Shown one piece after another: positions 33,254-41,854 of a stretch of DNA of 64,000 bases. The DNA is taken from the NCBI GenBank assembly GCA_001797275.1, contig MGOY01000032.1, positions 1 through 64,000 on the forward strand. Reading direction: 5' to 3'. Made by a program: the position numbers and the translations under genes. The notes beneath the pieces were generated by a model. That model did not search any database. It saw only the letters and a program-made list of their open reading frames with translations, and was not told the DNA's origin. How positions within the stretch are numbered: the stretch's first letter is position 1; each line of letters begins with the position of its first letter. This stretch comes from Clostridiales bacterium GWF2_38_85. GTDB taxonomy: Bacteria; Bacillota; Clostridia; Oscillospirales; CAG-382.

Positions 33254-33640
33254 ATGCCAAAAGAAAAACAGACAAAAGAACCGTTGTCGATAGATAAGCG
33301 AATAGCCGCGGAAGTGCGGAAAATAAAGCCTTTGTTTAAAAACTTGGGAAAAGATAAAGCACGCTTTATTGACAAGATTATCTATCAGCTTGCGACGGTA
33401 CAAGTAACCCTCGACAGGCTCGCAGAGGCGATAAATAACGGTGATATTTTAGAGAATTTTGAGCAAGGTTCGCAGAAATTCAAGCGAGAAAACCCCGCTT
33501 TGAAGTCATATAACACAACAATAAAGAGCTACGCTACGTTGTCAAAACAGCTTATTGACCTATTGCCTAATGATGATTTGGAGAAAGCGGGACAGGCTTT
33601 AATGAGCTTTGCAACTAAACCGCAAATACCTAAAAAATGA
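33254..33640 (+). CDS. terS: Terminase small subunit (P27 family)
   Basis: A 128-residue helical protein with the P27-like layout: KDKARFIDKIIYQLATVQVTLDRLAEAIN and NPALKSYNTTIKSYATLSKQLIDLLP. It recognises the packaging site and feeds DNA to the large subunit, whose start overlaps its stop (ATGA). Small basic N-terminus. Confidence 0.82.
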   Translation: MPKEKQTKEPLSIDKRIAAEVRKIKPLFKNLGKDKARFIDKIIYQLATVQVTLDRLAEAINNGDILENFEQGSQKFKRENPALKSYNTTIKSYATLSKQLIDLLPNDDLEKAGQALMSFATKPQIPKK

Positions 33641-35289
33641 ACTATGTTGTAGAGTACAACAACGCGATTCAGAGCGGGAATATTACAACGAGCAAAAGGG
33701 TTAAAGCTGTATATGCGAGATTAGTTGCAGAAATGCAAAACGACGCTCCCGAATTCCCTTATTATTTTGACGAGGAAACAGGAGAGCGCCCAATTTTATT
33801 TATAGAGCAATTCTGCAAACAATCCCAGGGAACAATAGGAGCTCCTCTCGAACTCGAACTATTTCAAAAAGCATTTATACAACTACTTTTTGGTTGGCTT
33901 GAAAAAGATACAAAGTACCGCCGATTCCGAGAAACAATGTTCCTTTGTGGGCGAAAAAACGGCAAGTCTACTCTATTGTCGGGTATCGCCCTTTATATGC
34001 TTATTGCAGACTATGAGGGCGCGGCGGAAATTTACAGCGTAGCAACAAAAAAAGACCAGGCGAAAAAGGTACTTACCGAGGCTATCAACATGATTAGGCA
34101 GAGCCCCGAGCTCCGCGCGGTCATAAAGAAACGCCGAAACGATATATATTTCCCTGCAACGTCGAGTGTATTTGAGGCTCTCGCCTCCGATTCCAATACG
34201 TTAGACGGCTTAAACTCTCATGCGGTAATAATCGACGAGCTACACGCCATAAGAGACCGTAATTTATACGAGGTCATGAAACAGAGCACCTCCTCCAGGA
34301 GACAACCTCTCGTTGTTATGATAACAACAGCGGGAACATTGCGCGAATGTATTTTTGATAATATGTACGAGCTCGCTTGCGACATTGCAGACGGTAGAAA
34401 GCAAGACGATACATTTCTCCCGATACTGTATGAACTCGACTCGCGCGACGAGTGGACTAACCCTCAAATGTGGTTAAAAGCTAACCCAGGGTTGGGAACA
34501 ATCAAGCAATACAAGACGCTTGCAAATTTCGTTGAGAGGGCGAAAAACTCCCCCGCCGATTTACCAGGCGTTCTATGTAAAGATTTTAATATACGCGAAA
34601 ACGAGTCTAACGTTTGGTTATCGTTTGATGATATTAAAAACCCCGCGACGTTTGAACTATCGGACGTGTACAACACTTATGCAATAGGCGGTTGTGACCT
34701 ATCAGCAACAACAGACCTCACGGCGGCAACGTTGATAATCCGAAAACCAAACGACACTACCGTATATGTATTGCAACAATATTTCCTCCCGCAAACAAGG
34801 ATTGAATACTTGGAGGACAAAAACACAAACGAGGCACCATACAGAAAATGGGCTGACCGCGGGTTACTCACTATATGCACAGGAAACCGCGTTAATTATT
34901 CGGACGTTACAGCCTGGTTTACGCAAATGCGAGACGAATTCAAAATAGACGCTTTCAAAATTGGATACGATAGAGCTCTCGCGGGATACTGGACGGACGA
35001 AATGAAATCGAACGGCTTTACTATGGAGCAAGTGGCACAGGGTGCCTTTACATGGAGTCAACCTATGCGCGAAATGGGCGCGGCTATCGCGGGGAAAATA
35101 GTTAATTATAACAACAATCCTTTATTGCTTTGGTGTTTATCAAACACCGCCGTAAAAAAGAGCGGGCTCAATAACATTCAGCCCGACAAGATAACCGACA
35201 AGCGCAGAATTGACGGAGCGGTATCGCTCCTCAATGCCTGGGTTATCTACGTAAAATATTTTGACGATTATATGTATAATGTGGGGTGA
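33637..35289 (+). CDS. terL: Terminase large subunit
   Basis: A 550-residue Terminase_1-type motor. Walker A-like LCGRKNGKSTLLSGIA, Walker B AVIIDELHAI, motif III MITTAGT; the C-terminal nuclease shows GGCDLSATTDLTAATLI and later acidic residues around GYDRALAGYW. It packages DNA by ATP hydrolysis and makes the cut. Full length for the family. Followed directly by portal. Confidence 0.93.
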   Translation: MNYVVEYNNAIQSGNITTSKRVKAVYARLVAEMQNDAPEFPYYFDEETGERPILFIEQFCKQSQGTIGAPLELELFQKAFIQLLFGWLEKDTKYRRFRETMFLCGRKNGKSTLLSGIALYMLIADYEGAAEIYSVATKKDQAKKVLTEAINMIRQSPELRAVIKKRRNDIYFPATSSVFEALASDSNTLDGLNSHAVIIDELHAIRDRNLYEVMKQSTSSRRQPLVVMITTAGTLRECIFDNMYELACDIADGRKQDDTFLPILYELDSRDEWTNPQMWLKANPGLGTIKQYKTLANFVERAKNSPADLPGVLCKDFNIRENESNVWLSFDDIKNPATFELSDVYNTYAIGGCDLSATTDLTAATLIIRKPNDTTVYVLQQYFLPQTRIEYLEDKNTNEAPYRKWADRGLLTICTGNRVNYSDVTAWFTQMRDEFKIDAFKIGYDRALAGYWTDEMKSNGFTMEQVAQGAFTWSQPMREMGAAIAGKIVNYNNNPLLLWCLSNTAVKKSGLNNIQPDKITDKRRIDGAVSLLNAWVIYVKYFDDYMYNVG

Positions 35290-35293
35290 TAAT

Positions 35294-36580
35294 GTGAAAG
35301 AAAAAAGAGGGTTGTTTCAAACGATATTCGGAAAAGCGGAACAAAAGCCGCTTGAATATTCTCAATATAAACTCCTCAACTCATGGCAAAGCACTTTCGT
35401 TCCTTTTACGGGTAACGCCTGGGACGTTAATTTAGTACGCTCGGCAATCGACGCTTTCGCACGTCGAGCGGCTACTATATGCCCGAGACACGTTCGCAGA
35501 GGGAACGGAAAAATTAACGACGTTGACAGCTCGTTAAATCGGTTGTTACAGTTTAACCCAAACCCGTATACGACGGCATTCAAATTTTATTACAGAGCCG
35601 CGGCTCAATACAAGCTCTATAATAACGCTTTTATATATCCAATATGGGGATTGTCGGGACGTTTAGAGGCGTTATATAACATCAATGCAACCTCTATCGA
35701 GCTATTAGAATATCAAGGGGAAATGTATTGCCGTTTTTATTTTGCTACTGGAAACCGTTACGTATGCCCGTATGCGGACTTAATACATATCGGTTCTCAT
35801 TTTAACACAAACGACGTTTTCGGCTCGGACAACAGACCAATATTACCCGTACTTGAAACGGCAAATACATTCAATCAGAGTATGAGCAAATTTGCGGAGC
35901 TTATCGCAATAGTGAGAGGCATTTTGAAAGTGCAAGCCTCAACTAAAACCGAGGATTTGAACAAACGTCGAGACGATTTTATACGCGATAACTTAAAAAT
36001 GGAAAACAACGGAGCGGGCGTTATTGTTACGGATAGCAAATACGACTATACCCCGATAACGGACAAAAATACACCAATACCAACGGGGCAACTCGAATAT
36101 GTACGCCGTGAAATTTACGATTATTTCGGAACAAACGACAAGATAGTACAAAACAAAGAGTCTCCCGAGGAGGCAAGCTCCTATTATGAGGGAGAGCTAA
36201 AGCCGTTTTTCGTTCAGCTTTCGCAAGCATTAACGAACGTCATATTTGCGGGTAAAGAGCGAGGATTCGGAAACGAAATTCTATGCGAGGGGAACCGTTT
36301 ACAAAACGAGAAATTAAACGACAAAGTTTCGGCGGCGAAATTCTTAACCGAAATCGGAGCCGTTTCTCTCGACCAGGTGTTAAACATATTCAACCTCCCG
36401 CCCCTTGGCGGAGACGAGGGCTCCCGCCGCGTGCAAACCCTCAATATGGTTAACGCCGCAAAAGCCGACGAATATCAACTCGGAGCACAAGACGAACCGC
36501 CCGCAAAACCGAAAGAACCAACCACGGGAGGAAAAACACCCGAGCCGCCCGTTAAGGACGAGCCTACAAAGGAGGAATAA
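35294..36580 (+). CDS. Portal protein (HK97 type)
   Basis: A 428-residue portal: LLNSWQSTFVPFTGNAWDVNLVRSAIDAFARRAA, the conserved N-terminal element, then IYPIWG, IHIGSHFN and GTNDKIVQNKESPEEASSYY. The C-terminal 40 residues are Pro/Lys-rich and disordered. GTG 35294 is the probable start (GGGGTG upstream); an ATG at 35279 overlaps terL. Forms the dodecameric DNA gate. Confidence 0.9.
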   Translation: MKEKRGLFQTIFGKAEQKPLEYSQYKLLNSWQSTFVPFTGNAWDVNLVRSAIDAFARRAATICPRHVRRGNGKINDVDSSLNRLLQFNPNPYTTAFKFYYRAAAQYKLYNNAFIYPIWGLSGRLEALYNINATSIELLEYQGEMYCRFYFATGNRYVCPYADLIHIGSHFNTNDVFGSDNRPILPVLETANTFNQSMSKFAELIAIVRGILKVQASTKTEDLNKRRDDFIRDNLKMENNGAGVIVTDSKYDYTPITDKNTPIPTGQLEYVRREIYDYFGTNDKIVQNKESPEEASSYYEGELKPFFVQLSQALTNVIFAGKERGFGNEILCEGNRLQNEKLNDKVSAAKFLTEIGAVSLDQVLNIFNLPPLGGDEGSRRVQTLNMVNAAKADEYQLGAQDEPPAKPKEPTTGGKTPEPPVKDEPTKEE

Positions 36581-36582
36581 AA

Positions 36583-37182
36583 ATGCCTATTTTAGTACCA
36601 AATAGAGACTATCGAAGTTTTAATAGCTTTGAACTCTCAAATGCTCAAAAAGAAACGGAGGAAAAACAATATATCGTTAAAGGGAGAGCGGTTATTTTCA
36701 ATACGCCGACTTGCTTATATGAGTATGACGGTGTGAAATATTTTGAAATTGTGGACTCCCGCGCCTTTGACGGTTGCGACCTATCGGACGTAATTTTTAA
36801 CTATAATCACCGCGGAAAGGTGGTTGCCAGGTTAAGAAACAACACGTTACAGCTCAATATAGCGCAAGACGGGCTCTACATGGAGGCGGACTTAAAAGGA
36901 ACCGTCGAGGGTAGGAATCTATTCGAGGAAATCGAGGGCGGTTATATTGATAAAATGAGTTTTTCGTTTTCTGTGCAAGAAAGCGCGTACGACGTAGACA
37001 CGCACACGAGAACGATAACTAAAATAAAAAAGCTATACGACGTTTCCGCGGTGGATATTCCCGCATATGAGGAAACGTCAATTTCGGCAAGGAGCTATTT
37101 TGAGGAGGAGAACTCAAAAGAGTTTCGAGCTTTGGAGGAGGCTCACCGCCGCAAATTACTTATAGCTAAAACCCTATTATAA
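36583..37182 (+). CDS. Prohead protease (HK97 family)
   Basis: A 199-residue S78-like protease: VKGRAVIFNTPTC, IVDSRAFDGCDLSDVIFNYNH (catalytic His region), GGYIDKMSFSFSV with catalytic Ser, and DVSAVDIPAYEETSISAR. It matures the capsid by trimming the major capsid protein N-terminus. 2 nt after the portal stop. Confidence 0.9.
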   Translation: MPILVPNRDYRSFNSFELSNAQKETEEKQYIVKGRAVIFNTPTCLYEYDGVKYFEIVDSRAFDGCDLSDVIFNYNHRGKVVARLRNNTLQLNIAQDGLYMEADLKGTVEGRNLFEEIEGGYIDKMSFSFSVQESAYDVDTHTRTITKIKKLYDVSAVDIPAYEETSISARSYFEEENSKEFRALEEAHRRKLLIAKTLL

Positions 37183-37214
37183 ATCAATACTTAATTTGAA
37201 AAGGAGAAATTACT

Positions 37215-38396
37215 ATGTTTAAAAAAAGAATGTTAGAAATCCAGGCTCGCAAAGCCGAAATTCGCAAGACTCTTGAAACCGATACAAGCGCAGACCTCGA
37301 CGCTCTCGAAAAGGAGCTCCGTACTTTAGATACAGAGTTCGCAGACCTCGAGAGGAGAACAGCTATTGCCGCGGGGCTCAACAGTGGCACGCTTGACGGC
37401 AACCTTCTTGAAAATCCTCTAAACAACCCCCAGGCTCGAGGCGTAGTGTTCACACGTGAGAACGTCCTTGCCTCTAAAGAGTATCGCTCTGCATGGGCTA
37501 AAACTCTTATGTGTTTGCCTTTGGACGAGACCGAGCAGAGAGCACTAAATACCGCACTTACTACTACCTCCTCGACCTATACAGCGGCAACCGCCGACGT
37601 AAACGGTGTAAACAATGGCGGTTTGTTTATTCCCGAGGAAGTCAACAACGCACTTATGCAAGCTATCAGCCTTGTTTCGCCTCTGTTCAGAGACGCGGCA
37701 AAAACCGCGGTTCCTGGTATTATCAAATTCCCGTATCGCAAGAGCGGTTCGGGCGCAAAAAAGCCGACAGAGGGCACAGCAAACGGAGACGGCGCGATAG
37801 AGTGGGGCGAACTCGTTCTCGGCAATACCGAAATTTCCGAAACAATTCGCGTTACCTGGAAATTGGAGGCTATGGCGGTTAATGACTTTATCGGTTATAT
37901 TACCTCCGAGCTTGTAGAACAGGTACAGGACACCGCCGTAACGGATTTGATTTACGGCACAGGCGTAAACGAAATGACAGGCGTTACCGAGGACGCTATC
38001 GACGGCACCTACACGGGAACAGCTCTCGACGGTATCGGACACGCCCTTACTCTGCTACCTAAAAAGCAGAAAATAGGCGCAAAAATTTATGTTGCTCAAA
38101 ACATTGTTGAGGAAATCTCTTTCAGCAAAGACGCAACAGGAAATTACATCTTTACTCCGATTAACGGCATGGGTGTTAAGTCCGTTGCTACTTACTCGGT
38201 AGAGGTTGACCCGTACTTAGACGACGGCGACTTTGTTATCGGGAATATGGGGCGTTATTATCGCCTTAACATCAGCGAACCTCTTTCCGTTACAAAGGAT
38301 ATTTCGGGCAAAAACCGCATTAATGACTATACAGGTTATACCATTATGGGCGGAGCTCCTCAACCGAATTGCTTTGTTTACGGCACAAAAGGCTAA
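37215..38396 (+). CDS. Major capsid protein (HK97 fold)
   Basis: A 393-residue HK97-type capsid protein. Residues 1-65 are a coiled-coil delta domain (KRMLEIQARKAEIRKTLE), removed by the protease; the mature part begins around residue 80-105. NNGGLFIPEEVNNALMQAI and IKFPYRKSGSGAKKP, then TWKLEAMAVNDFIGYITSEL and GNMGRYYRLNISEPLSV are typical. RBS AAGGAG. Confidence 0.92.
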   Translation: MFKKRMLEIQARKAEIRKTLETDTSADLDALEKELRTLDTEFADLERRTAIAAGLNSGTLDGNLLENPLNNPQARGVVFTRENVLASKEYRSAWAKTLMCLPLDETEQRALNTALTTTSSTYTAATADVNGVNNGGLFIPEEVNNALMQAISLVSPLFRDAAKTAVPGIIKFPYRKSGSGAKKPTEGTANGDGAIEWGELVLGNTEISETIRVTWKLEAMAVNDFIGYITSELVEQVQDTAVTDLIYGTGVNEMTGVTEDAIDGTYTGTALDGIGHALTLLPKKQKIGAKIYVAQNIVEEISFSKDATGNYIFTPINGMGVKSVATYSVEVDPYLDDGDFVIGNMGRYYRLNISEPLSVTKDISGKNRINDYTGYTIMGGAPQPNCFVYGTKG

Positions 38397-38456
38397 TAAT
38401 TAACCAGGAGGCGGCGGGAGTCGCCTCCTAACAATTTTTAATAAGGAGGAACAGCT

Positions 38457-39068
38457 ATGTTTTACCAGGCACCATATAATCACGCAATGAACGGTAAATT
38501 ATCAAACGACGCAAAAAGCGAGGTTGACATAGGATTTATTGCTCACTTGCATTTGTCGGAGGAGGAGGCAATAGCGGCAAGTAACACAGCCGTTCATGCC
38601 GCCGTGGATTGCTCCGAAGACGAAACAATCGTAACGAGCGGGTTTATCGCCCCTCCCTCACCTCGAAACATTTCCGTTACAGCCTCCGCGACAACCGCCG
38701 CCGACATTTTAGCGGTTGTCGTTAAGGTTACAGGGAAAAACGCGGCGGGAGAAATCATTACCGAGACATTACCCGCGTTCACAGCGGCAACAGCGGCAAC
38801 GAAAGAGGGCGCGAAAGCGTTTGCAAGCGTTGACAAAGTAGAAATTCCCGCCATGGGTGGAGATTCCGCTAAAATATCGGTAGGCTTTGGCGACATTTGC
38901 GGGCTCGGATACGTCCTCGCTCACAACACCGTATTAATGGCTCACAAAGACAACACCAAAGAGAGCACAGCTCCAACGGTTGTATGTTCAGAGAGTCTCG
39001 AGAACAACACATTTGACCTCAATTCCGCGCTAAACGGAAAAGTTGTTGACGTGTATTTGATTGTTTAA
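38457..39068 (+). CDS. Probable head decoration/fibre-like protein
   Basis: A 203-residue Ala/Thr/Val-rich protein with Ig-like beta content (PRNISVTASATTAADILAVVVKVTGKN). It lies right after the capsid gene, where decoration proteins are usual, and starts with MFYQAPYNHAMNGKL. Assignment is by position and composition. Confidence 0.6.
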   Translation: MFYQAPYNHAMNGKLSNDAKSEVDIGFIAHLHLSEEEAIAASNTAVHAAVDCSEDETIVTSGFIAPPSPRNISVTASATTAADILAVVVKVTGKNAAGEIITETLPAFTAATAATKEGAKAFASVDKVEIPAMGGDSAKISVGFGDICGLGYVLAHNTVLMAHKDNTKESTAPTVVCSESLENNTFDLNSALNGKVVDVYLIV

Positions 39069-39079
39069 GGAGTGAGGAC

Positions 39080-39379
39080 ATGGCGAACGTATCAAATGAA
39101 ATGATATACGCTATTCGCCAATACTTACGAATTAATCACACTCATTTTGACATTGAGATTACCGACCTTGTAGAGGCGGCAAGAGCTGATTTAATACTCG
39201 GCGGTATTCTCCTGTCAAAGGTTAATGACGAGAGCGACAGCCTCGTAAAAAGGGCTATTGTTTGTTATGTTAAAGCGGGATTCGGGCTCGATAATGCGGA
39301 CGCGGAAAAATACGCGGCAAGCTATGACAGCTTAAAAAGACATTTAATGTTATCGTCTGAATACACAACAGAGGGGTGA
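39080..39379 (+). CDS. Head-tail connector (gp6-like)
   Basis: A 99-residue helical protein: EMIYAIRQYLRINHTHFDIEITDLVEAARADL, SLVKRAIVCYVKAGFG. This is the pattern of gp6/YqbG-type connectors that sit under the portal. RBS AAGGAG; overlaps the next start. Confidence 0.75.
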   Translation: MANVSNEMIYAIRQYLRINHTHFDIEITDLVEAARADLILGGILLSKVNDESDSLVKRAIVCYVKAGFGLDNADAEKYAASYDSLKRHLMLSSEYTTEG

Positions 39380-39693
39380 TTAATTTGTATTGGAGTGAGG
39401 TTGCGTACCTTTGCAAAGAAATAACGACACTTGACGGATTGAGAAAACCTCAAAGTTCTTTCACTTCTAAAGAGGTATTTTGCAATTTAAAAGGTGTAAA
39501 GCGAAATGAATTTTACCAGGCGCAAGCGCAAGGATACAAGCCCGAGCTTTGCGTAGAAATAAAAGCTTGTGAGTTCGACCGAGAGACGCATATTAAATAC
39601 AACGGAACTATGTACCGCATTTTAAGGACATACCCCGTAAAGAGTGAAAACCTCGAGTTAATATGTACGGCTTTGGTGGTTGAAAATGGCTAA
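39376..39693 (+). CDS. Head-tail joining/closure protein
   Basis: A 105-residue protein with FTSKEVFCNLKGVKRNEFYQAQAQGYKPELCVEIKACEFD and TMYRILRTYPVKSENLELIC in the pattern of phage head-tail adaptors (SPP1 gp16-like). Start GTG 39376 in a GTGA overlap; TTG 39385 is an alternative. Confidence 0.78.
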   Translation: MINLYWSEVAYLCKEITTLDGLRKPQSSFTSKEVFCNLKGVKRNEFYQAQAQGYKPELCVEIKACEFDRETHIKYNGTMYRILRTYPVKSENLELICTALVVENG

Positions 39694-40213
39694 TAAAACA
39701 ACCGTTACGTTTGTCAACACTTCAAAAGAGTGTAAAAAAACAATGGCGGGGCTCGCAAAATCAGCTTTGCGAGAGGGCGGAAAAGCTACTCGAAAGTTAC
39801 TTAGAGAAAAAGTGCCGATTCGCTCAAAACGTTTTAAAAATCATATCGCGTCATGGGCTTATATTGATAAAACAACAGGGCAACCAAAACTCGACATAGG
39901 CTTTTATTCTTGGCAACAAGCAAAAAAACACCATAAAATACCCTCCCACGCCTCCCCACATTGGATAGAATTCGGAACGAAATCACACGTAATAAAACCA
40001 AAGCGCGCCCGCGCCATGGGATACAATGATAATTTTTTCGGTTCTTTTGTGCAACACACAGGACAAAAGGCAACACACGTTCTACGCGATACAGTTTATA
40101 ACAATATTGACGCGATAAGAGCGGCAGAGGAAAAGTACCTTGCAGAGCTTAACAACACGTTAGCAGAGGCGGGCTTAAAAATAGTGAATTCGGAGGAGGT
40201 AGAGGACGATTAA
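39686..40213 (+). CDS. HK97 gp10-like tail component
   Basis: A 175-residue basic protein: GGKATRKLLREKVPIRSKRFKNHIASW and HASPHWIEFGTKSHVIKPK, the central pattern of HK97 gp10 proteins, which attach tail to head. Start ATG 39686 overlaps the upstream stop by 8 nt. Confidence 0.82.
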   Translation: MANKTTVTFVNTSKECKKTMAGLAKSALREGGKATRKLLREKVPIRSKRFKNHIASWAYIDKTTGQPKLDIGFYSWQQAKKHHKIPSHASPHWIEFGTKSHVIKPKRARAMGYNDNFFGSFVQHTGQKATHVLRDTVYNNIDAIRAAEEKYLAELNNTLAEAGLKIVNSEEVEDD

Positions 40214-40589
40214 GAGTGATACTACAGGATTTATAAAAGCTCTAACGTTGTTTATTAATAATAACGTTACTTGCTATTATGAGGAGGCTCTCAAAACAAA
40301 GGGTTTCCCCTACGCGGTAGTTAGCGGAATTAATATAATAGACCTCGCGAGCGGAGATTTAACGTCGTTTTACCTGGACGTGTGGACGGACGAAAAAGCG
40401 GCGGGAGCTACGGAACAGTTAGAGGCTCTTTGTGACGAGTTGAGAGAATCATTACACAATGCAACAATAAGCGTTGCGGGTTCCTTTGCGGCTCATATCG
40501 GTTTTGAAAACCAAAACAGCATAAACGAGTCTGAATTCGATTTGTCGCACCGCCGACTATCGTTCGCGGCGCGAATATTTTATTATTAA
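40209..40589 (+). CDS. Tail terminator-like protein with probable ATT start
   Basis: A 126-residue protein. Residues KGFPYAVVSG, SFYLDVWTDEKAAGATEQLEALCDELRESL and HRRLSFAARIFYY fit minor tail/terminator proteins. The usual start codons give only TTG 40248, inside the folded part. In the same frame ATT 40209 stands 9 nt after AGGAGG and adds IKSDTTGFIKALT, a natural N-terminal helix; ATT also overlaps the gp10-like stop (GATTAA). An ATT start is therefore likely. Confidence 0.65.
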   Translation: MKSDTTGFIKALTLFINNNVTCYYEEALKTKGFPYAVVSGINIIDLASGDLTSFYLDVWTDEKAAGATEQLEALCDELRESLHNATISVAGSFAAHIGFENQNSINESEFDLSHRRLSFAARIFYY

Positions 40590-40603
40590 ATGGAGGTATC
40601 ATA

Positions 40604-41167
40604 ATGAGCACAGTTACAAACCTTACTCAACAGCAAATTGAGAAAATACAGATTGACGAGGGCGTAGTTTATATTAACTACGGAGAAACCAACGAACGTT
40701 TACTCGCACCTACCCGCGGCGGCGGAGAATTCAGCGTAACGAATACAATTCGAGACATTGAATTTGACGGACGGAGAGGGAAAACGGCGGGTATGCAAGT
40801 TATCGAAGAGCAAGCCGCAATTTTGAAAGTTGTATCCCTTTGTATGTCACAAGAGGAGCTCGCGCTCGCTATTCCCGGGTGCGTTGTCACGGGCGCGGGA
40901 GACGAGGCGGTAATAGAAAACGGAGATTCGGGATTGATTCCCGAGAGCGCATACCTAAAAAACGTTACTATGTTTGCAAAGCTAATCGGCGGCAAATATA
41001 AAAAAATTACGATTTATAAGGCTATGCACGAGGGCGGATTGACCGCTAAAGCCTCACAAAAAGCAGAGGGAGAACTCTCCCTTGAATTCAACGCACACTT
41101 TGACCCAAAAGACAACACCGAAAAGCTCTATAACATTGCCGAGGTTGCAAGTGTGACAACGACCTAA
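40604..41167 (+). CDS. Major tail protein
   Basis: A 187-residue tail tube protein: KIQIDEGVVYINYGE, TRGGGEFSVTNTIRDIEFDGRRGKTAG, GGKYKKITIYKAMHEGG, EGELSLEFNAHFDP. This is the beta-sandwich tube subunit pattern of Firmicutes siphoviruses. RBS TGGAGG. Its position before the tail chaperones and tape measure agrees. Confidence 0.82.
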   Translation: MSTVTNLTQQQIEKIQIDEGVVYINYGETNERLLAPTRGGGEFSVTNTIRDIEFDGRRGKTAGMQVIEEQAAILKVVSLCMSQEELALAIPGCVVTGAGDEAVIENGDSGLIPESAYLKNVTMFAKLIGGKYKKITIYKAMHEGGLTAKASQKAEGELSLEFNAHFDPKDNTEKLYNIAEVASVTTT

Positions 41168-41198
41168 TACAAAAAAATAATACCAGGAGGAATTTACA

Positions 41199-41564
41199 AT
41201 GCTTAAAATTGCTACTATGCCTATTCTGCTTTGTATTGTGTCAAAGCTCGATACAAAACCCATTGTTGAAAAGTTGAAAGGGCTTGACGTATTTAAAGAT
41301 ACAACAAACCCGCAAGAGGCTTTAAAACAACTTACGCCCGAAAAAGCCGTAATAATTGCTACTGAAATATTCTCGGATATTACGCCGCAACTTGCAAAAA
41401 TCGCGAATGATATTCCGACACTCGTCGCGGCATATAAGAGTTGCACCATTGACGAGGCAAAAGAGCTCGACGCGGCGGAGGTTATTAACGAGATTATCCA
41501 CGACGAGGGAATTCTAAATTTTTTCAAAATTGCTCTACGGAAGAAAGTAGAGCAAACAGCTTAA
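41199..41564 (+). CDS. Tail assembly chaperone (gpG-like), zero-frame product
   Basis: A 121-residue helical acidic protein (KAVIIATEIFSDITPQLAKIAND), typical of gpG-like chaperones that coat the tape measure during tail assembly. Near its end the heptamer T TTT TTC (41519-41525) allows a -1 frameshift that joins it to the 41526-41851 frame. RBS AGGAGG. Confidence 0.78.
   Translation: MLKIATMPILLCIVSKLDTKPIVEKLKGLDVFKDTTNPQEALKQLTPEKAVIIATEIFSDITPQLAKIANDIPTLVAAYKSCTIDEAKELDAAEVINEIIHDEGILNFFKIALRKKVEQTA
41519..41525 (+). promoter_or_regulatory. Programmed -1 ribosomal frameshift site
   Basis: T TTT TTC in the zero frame of the gpG-like gene (codons AAT TTT TTC), a canonical X XXY YYZ slippery heptamer. 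The -1 frame is open from here to 41851 with no stop. Tail chaperone genes of siphoviruses use exactly this arrangement (lambda G/GT). Confidence 0.75.
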
Positions 41565-41851
41565 CACTATTACACGCTCATTATGAATGGCAAGTTATCA
41601 AAGAAATGCCGCTTTCGGCTCTTGGCGACTTGCTTTCATTTGCGGCAAGAATTGAAATTGAACAGCAAACACGCCCTTTATGGATTGCTCACTATGTCAT
41701 ATCCAAAATAAACGGAACTGAAACAATCCCGTATGAGGATATGCTCGCGGGCGTTAAAACTACGGCAGAACCAACGAGAACCAAAACTCCCGAGGAGATT
41801 ATGAGCGACTTTGCGCCGATTATCGCGGCGGACAAAATGAGAGGAGGCTAA
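41526..41851 (+). CDS. gpT-like extension of the tail assembly chaperone (-1 frame)
   Basis: After slippage the frame reads QNCSTEESRANSLTLLHAHYEW then QVIKEMPLSALGDLL and on to 41851, a 108-codon extension, giving a fused product of about 217 residues. LLHAHYEWQVIKEMPLSALG looks like a true chaperone T segment. A separate start at ATG 41606 is possible but has no RBS. It ends 3 nt before the tape measure. Confidence 0.72.
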
Positions 41852-41854
41852 AAC

